Shown: positions 61,232 through 64,000 of the stretch, piece after piece | Numbering within the stretch: the first letter of the stretch is position 1 | Layout: every line of letters begins with the position of its first letter | Assembly: GCA_019359035.1 (NCBI GenBank) | Contig: JAHHIC010000066.1 | Coordinates: forward strand, 1-64,000 | DNA from: Scytonematopsis contorta HA4267-MV1 | GTDB lineage: Bacteria; Cyanobacteriota; Cyanobacteriia; Cyanobacteriales; Nostocaceae | Direction: 5' to 3' | Length of the DNA: 64,000 nucleotides | Notes under the pieces: generated by a model | Told to the model about the DNA's origin: nothing | Seen by the model: only the letters and a program-made list of their open reading frames with translations | The model's database searches: none | Made by a program: the position numbers and the translations under genes

Positions 61232-61344
61232 TGTTTTGGTGTAATGTAGTCAGAGACTTAAGATTTTTAGATTTTGGGTTTCATCCTTAATTGCAATTGT
61301 CAAACTGCTCTTATATATATAGGGGCAGTTTTTCATATTAAATG

Positions 61345-61415
61345 TGTAGAGACGTTACATGTAACGTCTCTACATTTGGGAATGTAGCCAGACGCGATGA
61401 ATCGCGTCTCTACAC
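61345..61415. repeat. 30-bp palindrome copy 4 followed by AGACGCGATGAATCGCGTCT palindrome
   Basis: Direct reading. Confidence 0.93.
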
Positions 61416-61424
61416 AAGTTGTGG

Positions 61425-63203
61425 TTAATTTTTCTTTTGCCAAATTTTGATTGTTTTATCTAAACTGGCACTGACCAAGGTCTGACCCGATTGACAAAAA
61501 TTAACAGCGGTCACAGTGTTTGCATGACCTGCAAAAGTACCAAGTAATTCTCCGCTTTCTAGATGCCATAATTTAACTGTTTTATCAGCACTACCACTGG
61601 CAATAATCTGATTATCTGGACTCAGAGCAACAGCATAAACTCCGTCTCTATGTCCCTGTAGAGTATGAATTAGCTCTCCTGTTTCCAACTGCCAAACTTT
61701 AATAGTTTTATCGCGGCTACCACTTACAAGAATTTTAGCATCAGCACTCATTGCTAAAGCGCGAACAATATGAGAGTGACCTGTAAAGGTATGCTGCAAA
61801 CTACCCTCTAAATTAGTTATGTCTATATTACGTGACCGACGTAAAAGACGCCAGACTTTAATTTTGCGATAACTACCTGTAACTAAAGTTTTTCCATCTT
61901 GACTAAAAAGGAGAGAATGAGCGGCTGTATCTTCCAAAGATAAAGTATTGACAACTTGACGCTGTGTTAAATCCCAAAATAAAATTTTTCTGTCATCACC
62001 ACCCGTTGCAAATATTCTTCCATCTGGTGTAAAAGCAACGCATCTTACCATTCCATTATGCTTGTGCAAAATATCAATTAAATCGTTAGCTCCCACATGC
62101 CAAATTTTAATTGTTGAATCTGCTCCACCGCTAACCAAAGTTTGTCCATCGGAACTAAATGCAAGGGAATTTATTTCATCCACTTGTCCCGATGTAATCC
62201 AAGGATATTCAGAAAAAGTACCGATTAATTCCCCCTGAGTCAAATCCCATATCTTGGTTTCACCCCTACTACCACTTGCTACCAAAGATAATATTTTACC
62301 TTCACTTCTGCATTTACTAAAAGTCAAACAATTAATTCCACGAGTATGACCATTTAGGGTTTGAACACATTCCCAATCACCAATAAAATTTTTTAGTGAA
62401 TGATTTGTGGCTAAAGTTTCAATGTTATTGGGAATTAATACTTCATCCAGCGCAGGTTGTAGTTCTTTTTTAGCAATTAATGATTCTAAATACCAATTTA
62501 ATCCCCCAGCATATAACAAATTACTTGGTGTAATATCAACCTTTGGCTCATTAAGCTCAATTTGATTACTGGGGAGAAAACCCGCAATTACAGCTTGTTT
62601 TTCGTAACCACGACTACCTGTAAAAGGATAAAACAAACATAAAAAAATTAATACTTGGCAACTGTTCAAGTCTTCTTGATTTACAGACCATTTAATTCTC
62701 TCTTTTCTAATGCCATTAAAACTTTCACTATCTGCGACAATAACTTTAATTTTCAGCTTGGAACCGAGTGTCAGCAAGTAAGGAAATTTACTTTCTCCTC
62801 GTAAATTACCCTCATCATCTAAAACCATATTACTAACAGCATCAACTGGGATTTTTTTTACTAATTTACCCAGACGTTCCGACATTACACGCTCAACAAC
62901 TTGCTCACGAAACAAATAAACCTCCGCTTGCTGTAGAAAATAGTCGCAAAAAGGTGTATCCCATTCAGCATCATCAGGGTAATCCGATGGAATCGGGGGT
63001 GGATTTTTCGCAACAATTTTCGCTTGCTGATGAGCAATTTCCGACATTTGGAGTAATGAATCACCCCAAAATGCGATAATCTCACTGTGACAACCTCTAG
63101 CTTGACTTTCTAGTAAAGACAAGTCATAGGTTCTTGTTTTTTTGACCCGCTGAATAAAATCAGCCTGTTGAGCTTTGAGTAAGCTAATCCAATCCATGTG
63201 CAT
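61425..63203 (-). CDS. WD40 repeat protein (7 repeats) with uncharacterised N-terminal domain
   Basis: Seven WD units ending IWDL/IWHV/FWDL/VWRL/VWQL/LWHL/IWQK. Confidence 0.88.
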   Translation of the reverse strand: MHMDWISLLKAQQADFIQRVKKTRTYDLSLLESQARGCHSEIIAFWGDSLLQMSEIAHQQAKIVAKNPPPIPSDYPDDAEWDTPFCDYFLQQAEVYLFREQVVERVMSERLGKLVKKIPVDAVSNMVLDDEGNLRGESKFPYLLTLGSKLKIKVIVADSESFNGIRKERIKWSVNQEDLNSCQVLIFLCLFYPFTGSRGYEKQAVIAGFLPSNQIELNEPKVDITPSNLLYAGGLNWYLESLIAKKELQPALDEVLIPNNIETLATNHSLKNFIGDWECVQTLNGHTRGINCLTFSKCRSEGKILSLVASGSRGETKIWDLTQGELIGTFSEYPWITSGQVDEINSLAFSSDGQTLVSGGADSTIKIWHVGANDLIDILHKHNGMVRCVAFTPDGRIFATGGDDRKILFWDLTQRQVVNTLSLEDTAAHSLLFSQDGKTLVTGSYRKIKVWRLLRRSRNIDITNLEGSLQHTFTGHSHIVRALAMSADAKILVSGSRDKTIKVWQLETGELIHTLQGHRDGVYAVALSPDNQIIASGSADKTVKLWHLESGELLGTFAGHANTVTAVNFCQSGQTLVSASLDKTIKIWQKKN

Positions 63204-63385
63204 ACCTATAGCACACTTTTGTATACTTAAGGTAAGCTATTTCTGAGTAATTTTTAAAATCATCTGAATACAATAAACATTTAGTAATTTTTCATACCTG
63301 TAAATGTAGGTTGGGTTGAGGAACTAAATCCAACAATACGCAATAACTACATCTAATAGCTACAAAATATACAGATTAATAAGAA

Positions 63386-63751
63386 TTACTGGTTATTATT
63401 TTTACTATCATTATGATTATTAGCTTCCAATCGTTTAATTTTCATCAGTAAATCTGATTCACTATTACCGCTAGCTATAATTTCCAGGTTAGCAATTCTC
63501 TCCTCCAGTAGCTCTATTTGCTGCTGTTGCGGAAGTGAATACTGGTATTTTTTATTATCAGAACGCCAAACAGCGACTGTACCCACAGCAGCACCACCCA
63601 GTGCAGCTAAAGGGATAAGTGGGCTTCTGGTGATACCTGTAAGCGGTATACTAATTGCCATTATTGCAACCGTAAGTCCCCAAATATTTGAGGTCGCTGC
63701 TACACGAGGGTCTTTTGGTTGTTCAAAATTTTGTTGTGATTTTTTACCCAT
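63386..63751 (-). CDS. Hypothetical small membrane protein with C-terminal coiled coil
   Basis: TM segments, then QQQIELLEERIANLEIIA. Confidence 0.55.
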   Translation of the reverse strand: MGKKSQQNFEQPKDPRVAATSNIWGLTVAIMAISIPLTGITRSPLIPLAALGGAAVGTVAVWRSDNKKYQYSLPQQQQIELLEERIANLEIIASGNSESDLLMKIKRLEANNHNDSKNNNQ

Positions 63752-63859
63752 GATTTTTATTTCTCATTTTTATTTCTTAAGGGGCTATTCAAATACTTTG
63801 ACATGAGTATTAGCAAAAGTGCCTCTTACTTTAGAATTAGGAAAATATACTTATTGGGC

Positions 63860-63976
63860 TAATTGGTAATTGGTAATTGGTAATGGGTAATTGGTAATGG
63901 GTAATTGGTAATTGGTAATTGGTAATTGGTAATTGGTAATTGGTAATTGGTAATGGGTAATTGGTAATTGGTAATT
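63860..63976. repeat. STRR (GGTAATT/GGGTAAT)n
   Basis: Direct reading. Confidence 0.95.
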
Positions 63977-64000
63977 GATTTTACCCACTCCCCACTCCCC

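Noticed and set aside
1-64000. tRNA/rRNA genes
   Set aside because: Scanned by eye for T-loop (GGTTCRA) and acceptor pairs and saw no convincing cloverleaf; a covariance-model scan would be decisive.

Overview
This 64 kb window looks like chromosomal DNA of a filamentous, Nostocales-type cyanobacterium. That placement rests on gene content and repeat style by reading only; no database search was run. The core genes are plsX-fabH-fabD and a plsC-like gene, dacB (PBP4), an LptC-like lipoprotein, a LabA-like NYN protein, metG, pepA, trxA, a GuaB3-type gene, mutS2, a DUF2997/ycf35/ferredoxin operon, a probable bioU, a methionine-salvage cluster (mtnD-mtnX-mtnB) and ftsH. There are also two large two-component modules, one with a fused Ser/Thr kinase-ATPase-GAF-histidine kinase, and several conserved hypotheticals. 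The sRNA Yfr1 can be read on the minus strand between guaB3 and trxA. Intergenic DNA is full of heptanucleotide STRRs, palindromes and MITE-like elements, some nested and two with visible direct-repeat flanks. My leading candidate for an under-described system lies between fabD and plsC: a 4-Cys Ser/Thr kinase, a PspA/IM30-like protein and a PstS-like binding protein. The kinase C-terminus and the PspA-like N-terminus share a Trp-rich peptide (YWxMGExAGRxxVxxWxWLWGMPxE). Other notable signals are a frameshifted HNH gene translationally coupled to a small ORF, a triplicated start codon at mtnD, STRRs captured inside coding sequences, and a possible split form of the phytyl-ester-synthase architecture. 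I saw no tRNA, rRNA or CRISPR array.
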